Source of the DNA: Agathobaculum sp. NTUH-O15-33
GTDB taxonomy: Bacteria > Bacillota > Clostridia > Oscillospirales > Butyricicoccaceae
Assembly (NCBI RefSeq): GCF_033193315.1
Contig: NZ_CP136187.1
Span: forward strand, 2,693,501-2,757,500
Length of the DNA: 64,000 nt
Direction of reading: 5' to 3'
Shown one piece after another: positions 43,409 through 52,718 of the stretch. The first letter of the stretch is position 1; every line of letters begins with the position of its first letter. The notes beneath the pieces are model-generated. The model did no database searches. It was not told where the DNA came from and was given only the letters and a program-made list of their open reading frames with translations. Both the position numbers and the translations under genes were made by a program.

Positions 43409-44506
43409 ATGCTGCAAAAAGAAGGTCAGGTACGCATTCCGGCCGGCTGCGCGATCTCCGGCATTTTCCATAAGGACGGCGCGCGCGAAAACGGCGCGCG
43501 TATCATAGAATCCATCCGCATGATGCACGACCGCTCCAACGGACTGGGCGGCGGCTTTGCCGGCTACGGCATCTACCCCGAATACGCCGACTACTATGCG
43601 CTCCATGTATTCTATGATACGCAGGCCGCCAAGGAAGAATGCGAACGCGAGCTGGAACGCCATTTCGATATCGTCAACCTTTCCAAGATCCCGACCCGCC
43701 GCCACCCCCGCATCAAGGAGGAGCCGATGATTTGGCGGTACTTTGTCGCCCCGCTGCCCACCCGGCTGGCCGCCAGCCAGATGGGCGAGCGCGAGTATGT
43801 CGCCCGCTTCGTCATCCGCATCAACCATACGCTTGCGGGCGCGTACATCTTTTCCTCCGGCAAGAATATGGGCGTATTCAAAGCGTCCGGCTTTCCGGAG
43901 GATGTGGGCGAATATTACATGCTGGAAAACTACGAAGCCTACTCGTGGACGTGCCACGGCCGCTACCCGACCAACACCCCCGGCTGGTGGGGCGGCGCGC
44001 ACCCCTTTGCCCTGCTGGACTGGGCGGTGGTGCACAACGGCGAAATCTCTTCCTACGATGCAAACCGCCGGTTTATTGAAATGTTCGGCTACTCCTGCGA
44101 CCTGCTGACCGACACCGAGGTGATCACCTATATCGTCGACTACCTCAGCCGCCGGGTCGGGCTGACGCTGGAAGAGGTCAGCCGCGTGCTCGCCGCGCCC
44201 TTCTGGTCCACCATTGAAAAGCAAGAGCCCGCTGAGCGCGAACGCCTGACCTATCTGCGCAACGCCTTCGCTTCCCTGATGGTGACCGGCCCGTTTTCCA
44301 TTTTGGTTGGCTTTACGGGCGGCTTGATGGCGCTGAACGACCGGCTCAAGCTGCGCAGCATGGTCGTGGGCGAAAAAGACGAAACGGTGTTTATCGCATC
44401 CGAGGAGTGCGCGATTCGCCGCATCTCGCCCGAACTCGATTCGATCCGTGCGCCGCGCGGCGGCGAGGCGGTCATCGTCACCCTGAACTTTGGAGGGAAT
44501 CAGTAA
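43409..44506 (+). CDS. Glutamate synthase, class II glutamine amidotransferase subunit
   Basis: A 365-residue Ntn-type glutaminase. Cys14 in AGCAISGIF is the expected nucleophile after removal of a short propeptide, and CHGRYPTNTPGWWGGAHPF and VVHNGEISSYDANRR are the glutamine-binding motifs. In archaeal-type split glutamate synthases this corresponds to the N-terminal domain of GltB, releasing ammonia from glutamine. AAGGAGG precedes the ATG. It overlaps the next gene (TAATG). Expression probably depends on the leader at 43311-43385. Confidence 0.88.
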   Translation: MLQKEGQVRIPAGCAISGIFHKDGARENGARIIESIRMMHDRSNGLGGGFAGYGIYPEYADYYALHVFYDTQAAKEECERELERHFDIVNLSKIPTRRHPRIKEEPMIWRYFVAPLPTRLAASQMGEREYVARFVIRINHTLAGAYIFSSGKNMGVFKASGFPEDVGEYYMLENYEAYSWTCHGRYPTNTPGWWGGAHPFALLDWAVVHNGEISSYDANRRFIEMFGYSCDLLTDTEVITYIVDYLSRRVGLTLEEVSRVLAAPFWSTIEKQEPAERERLTYLRNAFASLMVTGPFSILVGFTGGLMALNDRLKLRSMVVGEKDETVFIASEECAIRRISPELDSIRAPRGGEAVIVTLNFGGNQ

Positions 44507-46011
44507 TGGCTATCGATTTTTTATATCCGGAATACGAGGTCGTGCGCAACAAGGACCGCTGCATCTCGTGCCGCGTCTGCGAGCGGCAGTGCGCGAACGA
44601 GGTACACCGCTTTGACCCCAGCTTCGGCTACATGACGGCGGACGAATCCAAGTGCGTTTGCTGCCACCGCTGCGTCGCTCTGTGCCCGACGCGCGCGCTC
44701 AAGATCGTCAAGACCGACCATACCTTTAAGGAAAACGCCAACTGGACCGGCAAGGCCATTTCCGAGGTATACCGGCAGGCGGGCACGGGCGGCGTGCTGC
44801 TCTCCTCCATGGGCAACCCGGAGCGGGGCCCCATTTACTGGGATAAGATCTTGATCAACGCGTCGCAGGTCACCAATCCTTCGATCGACCCGCTGCGCGA
44901 GCCGATGGAGACCAGAACCTTTCTCGGCAAAAAGCCGGGTCGGATCGAACGCGACGAGGAGGGGCGCATCCGTCCCAACCTCTCCCCGCAGCTTAAGCTG
45001 AACATGCCCATCCTGTTTTCCGCGATGAGCTACGGCTCGATCTCCTATAACGCGCACGCCTCGCTCGCCCGGGCCGCCAAGGCGCTCGGCACCTATTACA
45101 ACACCGGCGAGGGCGGCCTGCACGAGGATTTCTATGAATACGGCCCCCATACCATCGTACAGGTCGCCTCCGGCCGCTTCGGCGTACATAAAGATTATCT
45201 GGAGGCGGGCGCCGCGATCGAGATCAAGATGGGTCAGGGCGCGAAGCCGGGCATCGGCGGCCACCTGCCCGGCCTGAAGGTAGGCCCGGATATCTCCAAA
45301 ACCCGCATGATCCCGGAAGGAACGGACGCGATCTCGCCCGCCCCGCACCACGATATCTATTCCATCGAGGATCTGCGCCAGCTTGTCTTTTCGCTGAAAG
45401 AAGCGACCGCATATCAAAAGCCCGTGCTGGTCAAGATCGCCGCCGTGCACAATGTCGCGGCGATCGCGTCGGGCGTGGCCCGCTCGGGCGCGGACGTGAT
45501 CTGTATCGACGGCTACCGCGGCGGCACGGGCGCGGCGCCCACCCGCATCCGCGACAACGTGGGCATTCCGATCGAGCTGGCGCTCGCGGCGGTTGACCAG
45601 CGGCTGCGGGACGAGGGTATCCGCGATCAGGTGTCCGTCGTCGTGGGTGGCTCGATCCGCAACGCGGCCGATCTGGTCAAGGCTATCGCGCTCGGCGCGG
45701 ACGCCTGCTACATCGCGACCAGCGCGCTGATCGCCCTTGGGTGCCACCTGTGCCGCTCGTGCCAGACCGGCAAGTGCAACTGGGGCATCGCCACGCAGCG
45801 GCCCGAGCTGGTGCGCCGCTTGAACCCGGATATCGGCTGCGAGCGCCTTGTGAATCTCGTCACCGCTTGGGATCACGAGTTGAAAGAAATGATGGGCGGC
45901 ATGGGCATCAATTCGATCGAAGCCCTGCGCGGCAACCGGCTGATGCTTCGCGGCCTAGGCCTCACCGACCGCGAGCTTAAAATCCTCGGCATCAAGCACG
46001 CGGGTGAATAA
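44506..46011 (+). CDS. Glutamate synthase, FMN-binding catalytic subunit with ferredoxin domain
   Basis: A 501-residue protein. Residues about 15-70 have two [4Fe-4S] motifs (CISCRVCERQC, CVCCHRCVALCP). The rest is the FMN-dependent glutamate synthase barrel: SAMSYGSISYNAHASLA, GEGGLHEDF, IEIKMGQGAKPGIGGHLPG, DGYRGGTGAAPT and a C-terminal cluster CHLCRSCQTGKCNWGIAT. It reductively aminates 2-oxoglutarate with ammonia from the partner. The ferredoxin domain suggests ferredoxin or an unlinked NAD(P)H subunit as donor; no gltD-like gene is in the window. Confidence 0.93.
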   Translation: MAIDFLYPEYEVVRNKDRCISCRVCERQCANEVHRFDPSFGYMTADESKCVCCHRCVALCPTRALKIVKTDHTFKENANWTGKAISEVYRQAGTGGVLLSSMGNPERGPIYWDKILINASQVTNPSIDPLREPMETRTFLGKKPGRIERDEEGRIRPNLSPQLKLNMPILFSAMSYGSISYNAHASLARAAKALGTYYNTGEGGLHEDFYEYGPHTIVQVASGRFGVHKDYLEAGAAIEIKMGQGAKPGIGGHLPGLKVGPDISKTRMIPEGTDAISPAPHHDIYSIEDLRQLVFSLKEATAYQKPVLVKIAAVHNVAAIASGVARSGADVICIDGYRGGTGAAPTRIRDNVGIPIELALAAVDQRLRDEGIRDQVSVVVGGSIRNAADLVKAIALGADACYIATSALIALGCHLCRSCQTGKCNWGIATQRPELVRRLNPDIGCERLVNLVTAWDHELKEMMGGMGINSIEALRGNRLMLRGLGLTDRELKILGIKHAGE

Positions 46012-46018
46012 CGAAAGA

Positions 46019-46205
46019 ATGAGGTAGGAGTTAGGAGTGAGGTAGGAATGAGGAGTTAGGAGTTGGATTATCGGCTTTGCCGATAATCCTAATTACCGAA
46101 GCGGTTGGCTTCCCAAACTTCCACCTTTCTAACGCCTCCTGCCGACGCTATCATTACTAATTACTAATTCCTAACTCCTACTTCCTAACTCCTAACTCCT
46201 AATTA
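46019..46205. repeat. Inverted low-complexity TAGGAGT/ACTCCTA element with central hairpin
   Basis: A 187-bp insertion within the glutamate synthase operon. Left part (46019-46064) has repeats of GGAGTTA/GTAGGA type; the right part (about 46152-46203) has the complement, CCTAACTCCTA units. A perfect hairpin GGATTATCGGC-TTT-GCCGATAATCC lies at 46065-46089. Folded, the whole would be a long stem. No gene. It is AT-rich compared with its neighbours. Confidence 0.75.
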
Positions 46206-46226
46206 AACGAAAGGGTGTTGATAAAA

Positions 46227-46949
46227 GTGACCATCACTGCAAACCTTACCTATTATAAAGAGCTGGGTGAAATGATCCGCGCGCAGCCGGACAGCGAGTT
46301 GACGATCGACCGGGTTGTGGGCCAGCGTTATATCGGCTGCGGCTCCGCCGGTAAAAGGCTCACGGTGCGCGGCACGCCGGGTAACGGACTTGGCCAGTAC
46401 CTGAACGGCTCCACGATAGAGGTGTTCGGCAACGCGCAGGAAGCCGTCGGCGACACGATGAACGCGGGCGATATCATCATTCACGGCTCTTGCGGGGATA
46501 CCTGCGGCTACGGCATGCGCGGCGGGCGCATTTTTATCAAGGGAAACTGCGGCTACCGCGCGGGCATCCATATGAAGGCCTATCAGGAGCAGTGCCCGGC
46601 GGTCGTCATCGGCGGGCGGGCCGGTTCGTTCCTTGGCGAGTATCTGGCCGGCGGCCTGATCTTAGTGCTTGGCCAAGGCGCCGGCGGCGCGTATCCTGTC
46701 AGCAATTTCTGCGGCACGGGTATGCACGGGGGCAAAATTGTGCTACACTGTGATAAAGTGCCAGAGGATCTGCCCCGTCAAGTGCTCGTACGCGAGGCAA
46801 GCGAAGCCGACCGCGCCGAGATCGCCCCCCATATCGACGATTACTGCCGCTTTTTCGGCGGCGACGCGGCGGCGCTCAAAGCCCAGACGTATTATGTGCT
46901 GACGGCCAACCCGGACGCGGGCTACCACCAGCTTTACACCTTTAATTAG
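46227..46949 (+). CDS. Glutamate synthase alpha-subunit C-terminal (GXGXG) domain protein
   Basis: A 240-residue right-handed beta-helix protein with the repeated Gly motifs of the GltB C-terminal domain (GCGSAGKRL, GNGLGQYLNGSTIEVFG, GSCGDTCGYGMRGGRIFIKG, GRAGSFLGEYLAGGLILVLG). It is the third part of the split glutamate synthase. I chose the GTG at 46227 (VTITANLTYY), 11 nt after AAAGGG; GTG 46215 is an alternative. It is separated from the catalytic subunit by the 187-bp repeat element. Confidence 0.88.
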   Translation: MTITANLTYYKELGEMIRAQPDSELTIDRVVGQRYIGCGSAGKRLTVRGTPGNGLGQYLNGSTIEVFGNAQEAVGDTMNAGDIIIHGSCGDTCGYGMRGGRIFIKGNCGYRAGIHMKAYQEQCPAVVIGGRAGSFLGEYLAGGLILVLGQGAGGAYPVSNFCGTGMHGGKIVLHCDKVPEDLPRQVLVREASEADRAEIAPHIDDYCRFFGGDAAALKAQTYYVLTANPDAGYHQLYTFN

Positions 46950-46973
46950 CGCTAAAACAGGAGGTTCGGAACC

Positions 46974-48293
46974 ATGGATCAGACCAAAAGCGAAGTGATT
47001 TCGTTCATTGAGGAAAACGATGTGAAGTTCATTCGCCTTGCTTTCTGCGATATCTTCGGCAACCAGAAAAATATTGCCATCATGCCGGCGGAGCTGCCGC
47101 GCGCGTTTGAAAGCGGCATCCATTTCAACGCCGCGGCGCTCAAGGGCTTTCTCAACGTGGCCGATTCCGACCTGCTGCTCTTCCCCGACCCGGCCACGCT
47201 CGCCGTGCTGCCGTGGCGGCCCAGCCAAGGGCGCGTGGTGCGGTTTTACTGCGATATCAAATATCCCAGCGGCGCGCCCTTTGAGGGCGACGGCCGCCAA
47301 ATTCTGCGGAGCGCCTGCCGCCGCGCCCAGCGCGCGGGCTACTCGCTCACTATGGGCACGGCGAGCGAATTCTACCTGTTTGAGCTGGATGAAAACGGCC
47401 ACCCCACGCTGACCCCGCACGACCACGGCGAATACTTCGATATCGCGCCGCTCGACCGCGGCGAAAACGTGCGCCGCCAGATCTGCCTGACGCTGGAGGA
47501 AATGGGCATCCAGCCGGAATCCTCCCACCACGAGCAGGGCCCAGGCCAGCATGAGATCGATTTCCGCTACGCCGAGGTCATGGAGGCCGCCGATAACTTT
47601 TTAACGTTTAAATCAGTCGTCAAATCCATGGCCATGGGCAGCGGCCTATTCGCCAGCTTTTTGCCCAAGCCCCTGCCCGACGCCCCGGGCAACGGCCTGC
47701 ACCTGAGCCTTTCCATTTTTAAAAACGGAAAGAACCTGTTTCACCCCTGCTTCACCGAAGCAAAGGAAGGGCAAAGCTTTGTCGCCGGCGTGCTGCGCCG
47801 CGCGGCGGAGATCACGATTTTCGGCAGCCCGCTCACCAACTCCTATTCCCGCCTTGGCGAATTTGAAGCGCCCAAATACATCACTTGGTCGCACCAAAAC
47901 CGTTCGCCGCTCATTACCATTCCCCTCATGGCGGACGGCATGCCAAACCGGCTGAAGATGCGCGCGATGGACGGCTGCATCAATCCATATATCGTGCTTG
48001 CGCTGATTATACACGCCGGGCTGGACGGTATCGACGAAAAGCTGCCGCTCGCGCCCGCGTGCGATATCGATCTGTTTACCGCCCCGCCCGAGGTCGTCGC
48101 GCGGTATCAGGCCCTGCCCGCCTCGCTGTGCGACGCGGTGCGGCTGGCACAGGCATCGGACTTTATTCGCGGCATTTTGCCCGCGCGCACGCTGGAAAGC
48201 TTTTTCGCCGCCAAACAAAACGAGCACGACCGCATCGCCTTGTCGGACGACCGGCTTTCCGCCGAGCGCCAGCTGTATTTCGAGCGATACTAA
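46974..48293 (+). CDS. glnA: Glutamine synthetase type I-like
   Basis: A 439-residue GlnA. ASEFYLFELDENG, HHEQGPGQHEIDFRY (metal and Glu sites), GNGLHLSLSIFKNGKN and NRSPLITIP match the type I synthetase core. GAGG start site in AGGAGG, 24 nt after the previous gene. With glnN (type III) on the other side, two unrelated synthetases share one locus. Some GlnA-like proteins act on other amino or amine substrates, but the active-site pattern looks like a true synthetase. Confidence 0.9.
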   Translation: MDQTKSEVISFIEENDVKFIRLAFCDIFGNQKNIAIMPAELPRAFESGIHFNAAALKGFLNVADSDLLLFPDPATLAVLPWRPSQGRVVRFYCDIKYPSGAPFEGDGRQILRSACRRAQRAGYSLTMGTASEFYLFELDENGHPTLTPHDHGEYFDIAPLDRGENVRRQICLTLEEMGIQPESSHHEQGPGQHEIDFRYAEVMEAADNFLTFKSVVKSMAMGSGLFASFLPKPLPDAPGNGLHLSLSIFKNGKNLFHPCFTEAKEGQSFVAGVLRRAAEITIFGSPLTNSYSRLGEFEAPKYITWSHQNRSPLITIPLMADGMPNRLKMRAMDGCINPYIVLALIIHAGLDGIDEKLPLAPACDIDLFTAPPEVVARYQALPASLCDAVRLAQASDFIRGILPARTLESFFAAKQNEHDRIALSDDRLSAERQLYFERY

Positions 48294-48333
48294 GCCTTTG
48301 TCCAACCCAATGGAGAAGGAGGGAAATCATTCG

Positions 48334-48903
48334 TTGGAACGCATTCTGATCGTTTCCGCAGCCGATAAGGCCTATCGCGCGCTCTGCTCCGTATTGACCG
48401 GCGGCGGCGTTAGGGCCGAATTTTCCCTTGCCCGTTCGGGGGCCGAGGCGCGCCGGGGTCTTGCCCAAACAGAATACAGCCTTATTTTTGTCAACACGCC
48501 GCTGCCTGACGAATTCGGCCACGAGCTGGCGCAGGCCGCGGCGCATGAAACGCTTGCGGGCGTGCTCCTTCTGGCCGCCGCCGAGGTATCGGACGCGGTC
48601 AGCGAAAAGGTGGAACTGGACGGCGTGTTCGTGCTGCCCAAGCCGCTCGACCGCGTGATGCTTTTTCAGGCGCTGCGCATGGCGCGCGCCGCGCGCAGCC
48701 GCTTGACCGGCCTGCAAAACGAAAACCGCAAGCTGCTGCGCCGGATCGAGGATATCCGTCTGGTGGACCGCGCCAAGTGCCTGCTCATCGAATGCCGCGG
48801 CATGACCGAACCGGAAGCGCACGCCTATATCGAACGCCGCGCCATGGACCGGCGGCAGACCAAGCGCGCCGCCGCCGAGGCGATCTTGAACGGCGAAGCT
48901 TGA
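48334..48903 (+). CDS. ANTAR-domain response-regulator-like RNA-binding antiterminator
   Basis: A 189-residue protein: a receiver-like N-terminus (ILIVSAADKAYRALCSVL, LIFVNTPLPDEFGHEL) that lacks the usual acidic pair after the first strand, so it may be a pseudo-receiver, followed by a coiled-coil and an ANTAR domain (about 130-185: LVDRAKCLLIECRGMTEPEA, RRAMDRRQTKRAAAEAIL). ANTAR proteins bind hexaloop RNA hairpins and prevent termination. I chose the TTG at 48334 with AAGGAGG 11 nt upstream; ATG 48310 lacks a ribosome site. It ends the glutamate synthase-glnA operon and is the natural reader of the three AAAGGC leaders. Confidence 0.85.
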   Translation: MERILIVSAADKAYRALCSVLTGGGVRAEFSLARSGAEARRGLAQTEYSLIFVNTPLPDEFGHELAQAAAHETLAGVLLLAAAEVSDAVSEKVELDGVFVLPKPLDRVMLFQALRMARAARSRLTGLQNENRKLLRRIEDIRLVDRAKCLLIECRGMTEPEAHAYIERRAMDRRQTKRAAAEAILNGEA

Positions 48904-49034
48904 ACGGCTGAAAAATTTTTGTCTTTTTTTCTGCCGGATAGAGAATTTCGTACGATTTTATGATATACTGAATGGTGTATGAGCAGGTTTGAACCCGCCC
49001 ATGCGCCATTTTTTAGTTCAAGGAGTGATTGCAC

Positions 49035-49880
49035 GTGAAGCTGGCTTTCACCAAAATGCACGGCTGCGGCAACAATTACATTTATTTCAACTGCTTTGAC
49101 CAGACGGTGCCCGATCCAGAAGCGCTATCCGTCCGGCTGAGCGAGCCGCATTTTGGCATTGGCGGCGACGGCGTCATACTCATTTCCCCATCGGACAAGG
49201 CGGACGCGCAAATGCGCATCTTCAACGCCGATGGGTCGGAGGGCAAGATGTGCGGCAACGGCATCCGCTGCGTCGGCAAGTACCTGTACGATAACGGCAT
49301 GGTGAACGGCCGCACCACGGTTACGGTGGACACGCTTTCCGGCGTAAAAACGCTGCGGCTCGCCACCGAAAACGGCAAAGCGGTAACGGCTAGAGTCGAT
49401 ATGGGCGCCGCGATCCTGCAGCCGGACCTGATCCCGGTCGCGCTCGACGGCGACCGCGTGATCGACGCTCCCCTCGTCGTGGACGAAAAGGTTTACCATA
49501 TCACCTGTGTTTCCATGGGCAACCCGCACTGCGTGATCTTCAGCGAGGAGGACATCGATTCGCTGGATCTGACCCGCATCGGCCCCAAGTTTGAACACCA
49601 TCCGCTGTTCCCCGAGCGCGTCAACACCGAGTTTGTGAACGTTCTAAAGGACGGCACGCTCAAAATGCGCGTGTGGGAACGCGGCAGCGGCGAAACCTGG
49701 GCCTGCGGCACGGGCGCGTGCGCGGTCGGCGTGGCGGCCTGCCTTGGCGGGCATGCGCAAAAGGACAGCGATATCACCGTGCACCTGCGCGGCGGCGATC
49801 TTTTGATCCGATATACAGACGAAACCGTGTTCATGACGGGCGCGGCGACAACCGTATTTAAGGGGGAAATAGAGTTATGA
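49035..49880 (+). CDS. dapF: Diaminopimelate epimerase
   Basis: A 281-residue Dap[23 protein letters not shown] and [14 protein letters not shown] carry the two catalytic Cys residues. It converts LL- to meso-diaminopimelate for lysine and peptidoglycan. GTG start at 49035 with AAGGAG 9 nt upstream. It overlaps pyrG (ATGA). dapL, two genes downstream, makes its LL-substrate, so the two steps are co-expressed. Confidence 0.95.
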   Translation: MKLAFTKMHGCGNNYIYFNCFDQTVPDPEALSVRLSEPHFGIGGDGVILISPSDKADAQMRIFNADGSEGKMCGNGIRCVGKYLYDNGMVNGRTTVTVDTLSGVKTLRLATENGKAVTARVDMGAAILQPDLIPVALDGDRVIDAPLVVDEKVYHITCVSMGNPHCVIFSEEDIDSLDLTRIGPKFEHHPLFPERVNTEFVNVLKDGTLKMRVWERGSGETWACGTGACAVGVAACLGGHAQKDSDITVHLRGGDLLIRYTDETVFMTGAATTVFKGEIEL

Positions 49881-51491
49881 CAAAATACATCTTCGTGACC
49901 GGCGGCGTCGTTTCCGGTCTGGGCAAGGGCATCACGGCGGCGTCCCTCGGGCGGCTGCTGAAAAGCCGCGGCCTTAAGGTCGCCGCGCAGAAGCTCGATC
50001 CGTACATCAATGTCGATCCCGGCACGATGAGCCCGTTCCAGCACGGCGAGGTCTACGTCACCGACGACGGCGCCGAGACCGATCTGGACCTTGGCCACTA
50101 CGAGCGCTTTATCGATGAGGATCTGAACAAGTTTTCCAACCTGACGACCGGCAAGGTCTACTGGAACGTGCTGAACAAGGAGCGCGCCGGCGAATATCTG
50201 GGCGAGACCGTGCAGGTCATCCCCCACATCACCAACGAGATCAAGTCCTTTATCCATTCGGTGGGTAAAAAGACCTCGGCCGATGTGGTCATCACCGAGA
50301 TCGGCGGCACGACGGGCGATATCGAATCGCAGCCCTTCCTCGAAGCCATTCGTCAGGTCGCGGTCGAGGTAGGCCGCCGCAACTGCCTGTTTATCCATGT
50401 TACGCTCGTGCCCTATATCTCGGGCTCGAACGAACCCAAATCCAAGCCCACCCAGCACTCGGTCAAGGAACTGCGCGGACTTGGCATTTCGCCGGACATC
50501 ATCGTCGCCCGCGTCGACCGTCCGATGGACGATGATATCAAGCGCAAGATCGCCATGTTCTGCACCGTTTCGGAGGACTGCGTCATTGAAAACCGCACGC
50601 TGCCCGTGCTGTATCAGGCGCCCATGATGTTGGAGGAGAGCCACCTTTCCGACATCGTCTGCCGCGAGCTCGCCATCGGCGCGCCCAAGGGCGACATGTC
50701 GGAATGGACCGCCATGCTCGAGCGCATCGCGGCCCGCAAGGAGCATGTCAAGATCGCGCTGGTCGGCAAATATGTAAAGCTGCACGACGCTTATCTCTCC
50801 GTTGCCGAGGCGCTTCCAGCACGGCGGCTATGAAAACGGCGTGTTCGTCGATATCGAATGGGTCGATTCCGAGGAACTGACGGCCGCGACCGTGGACAAG
50901 CTTCTGGGCGAGATTGACGGCGTTATCCTGCCCGGCGGCTTCGGCCCCCGCGGGATCGAAGGCATGATCTGCGCGGCCAATTATTGCCGCACGCAGGGCA
51001 TCCCCTATTTCGGCATCTGCCTTGGCATGCAAATCGCTGTGATGAGCTACGCCCGCAATGTTTTGGGCTTTGCGGACGCGAATTCCAGCGAATTTGACGC
51101 CGATTCCACCCACGCGGTGATCGACCTGATGGAAAGCCAGCAGGGCATTTCCAAAAAGGGCGGCACGATGCGCCTTGGCGCTTACCCCTGCAAGGTGCGC
51201 CCGGGCACGATCATGGCTTCGGCCTACGGCGAGGAGATGATCTCCGAGCGCCACCGCCACCGCTACGAGTTCAACAATGTTTTCCGCGAGGAGATCGAAA
51301 GCCACGGCATGATCATTTCCGGCACCTCGCCCACGGGCGAACTGGTCGAAACGGTTGAGATCCCGTCCCATCCGTTCTATATCGGCGTGCAGTTCCACCC
51401 CGAATTTAAATCCCGTCCCAACCGCGCGCATCCGCTGTTCAAGGCGTTTGTCGCGGCATCTCTAAAAAGGAGCAACGAACATGCAGATTAA
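49877..51491 (+). CDS. pyrG: CTP synthase, one-base frameshift
   Basis: About 538 residues. The amidoligase domain opens with [16 protein letters not shown] and has [20 protein letters not shown] ATP/UTP sites; the class I glutaminase domain has [10 protein letters not shown] (Cys) and a C-terminal [10 protein letters not shown]. The frame breaks at 50815-50816: GCTTCCAGC should be GCTTCAGC, giving [11 protein letters not shown]. PyrG is normally essential, so a sequence error is more likely than a mutation. It makes CTP from UTP, glutamine and ATP. Confidence 0.9.
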
Positions 51492-52656
51492 TGAAAACTT
51501 TAACAATCTGGAACAGAGCTATCTGTTCTCCACCGTGGGCCGCAAGCAGCGCGAATTCGCCGCCGCGCACCCGGAAGCGGATATCATCAAGCTTTCCATC
51601 GGCGATGTGACCCGTCCCCTCGTGCCCGCCGTGATCGAAGCCATGCACGCGGCGGTGGACGAGCAGGCCCATCAGGAGACCTTCCACGGCTATGGAGACG
51701 AGCAGGGCTACGGCTTCCTGCACGACGCGCTGGTCGGCTATTATCAGACGCACGGCGTTTCGCTCGATACCGACGAAATTTTCATTTCGGACGGCGCGAA
51801 AAGCGACCTTGGCAACATCCTTGATATTTTCGGCACGGACAACACCGTGTTGGTGCCCGATCCGGTTTACCCGGTCTATGTCGACACCAACGTGATGGCG
51901 GGCCGCAAGATCGTGTTCGCCGATGCAAACGAGCAAAATGGCTTTCTGCCGCTGCCGGACGCTTCGGTAAAGGCCGATATCATCTATATGTGCTCGCCCA
52001 ACAACCCGACCGGCGCGGCTTATGACCGGAAGAGCCTCAAGGCTTGGGTCGATTACGCGAACGTGCAGAACGCGGTCATTCTGTATGACGCGGCTTATGA
52101 GTGCTTCATCGAGGACGAGGCGCTTCCCCGCTCGATCTATGAGATCGAAGGTGCGAAAAGCTGCGCGATCGAGTTCTGCTCGTTCTCCAAGATGGCGGGC
52201 TTTACCGGCACCCGCTGCGGGTGGACGGTCGTTCCCAAGGCGCTGGCCGACGGACAGCTTAATAAAATGTGGCTGCGCCGCCAGACGACCAAGTTCAACG
52301 GTGTGCCTTATATCGTGCAAAAGGGCGCGGCTGCTTGCTTTACCGAAGATGGTCAGAAGCAGATCCACGAAACGCTTGCCTACTATAAGCAGAACGCGAA
52401 GGTGCTCTCCGAAACGCTTGACGAACTCGGCATCTGGTACACGGGCGGTAAATCCAGCCCATATCTGTGGCTCAAGTGCCCGAACGGCATGGGCTCGTGG
52501 GAGTTTTTCGATTACTTGCTTGAAAACGCGCACGTTGTCGGCACCCCGGGCGCGGGCTTTGGCAAGAACGGCGAAGGCTTCTTCCGCCTGACCGCCTTCG
52601 GCGATCAGCAGCGCACGCTGGAAGCCGCGGCACGTCTAAAGAAACTGCTTGGATAA
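51481..52656 (+). CDS. dapL: LL-diaminopimelate aminotransferase
   Basis: A 391-residue class I/II PLP aminotransferase. KLSIGDVTRPLVPAVIEAM, FHGYGDEQGYGFLHDAL, CSPNNPTGAAYD and the PLP Lys in SFSKMAGFTGTRCGW fit DapL. It converts tetrahydrodipicolinate directly to LL-diaminopimelate, bypassing succinylated or acetylated steps. Start overlaps pyrG by 11 nt. A strong terminator follows. Confidence 0.93.
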   Translation: MQINENFNNLEQSYLFSTVGRKQREFAAAHPEADIIKLSIGDVTRPLVPAVIEAMHAAVDEQAHQETFHGYGDEQGYGFLHDALVGYYQTHGVSLDTDEIFISDGAKSDLGNILDIFGTDNTVLVPDPVYPVYVDTNVMAGRKIVFADANEQNGFLPLPDASVKADIIYMCSPNNPTGAAYDRKSLKAWVDYANVQNAVILYDAAYECFIEDEALPRSIYEIEGAKSCAIEFCSFSKMAGFTGTRCGWTVVPKALADGQLNKMWLRRQTTKFNGVPYIVQKGAAACFTEDGQKQIHETLAYYKQNAKVLSETLDELGIWYTGGKSSPYLWLKCPNGMGSWEFFDYLLENAHVVGTPGAGFGKNGEGFFRLTAFGDQQRTLEAAARLKKLLG

Positions 52657-52660
52657 ATTA

Positions 52661-52693
52661 AATGGGCTGTCCCTCGCGGACAGCCCATTTTTT
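52661..52693 (+). terminator. Terminator after dapL
   Basis: AATGGGCTGTCC pairs with GGACAGCCCATT around CTCGC, followed by T5. Confidence 0.92.
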
Positions 52694-52718
52694 CTAACAG
52701 AAGGGAGGATATGGCTAT

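Noticed and set aside
50802..50833. Programmed ribosomal frameshift in pyrG and other broken genes
   Set aside because: The GCTTCCAGC context lies in different reading frames and on the opposite coding strand in the sulfatase, there is no stop-proximal slippery codon with stimulatory structure, and pyrG is not known to use frameshifting. Extra-base errors explain all cases.
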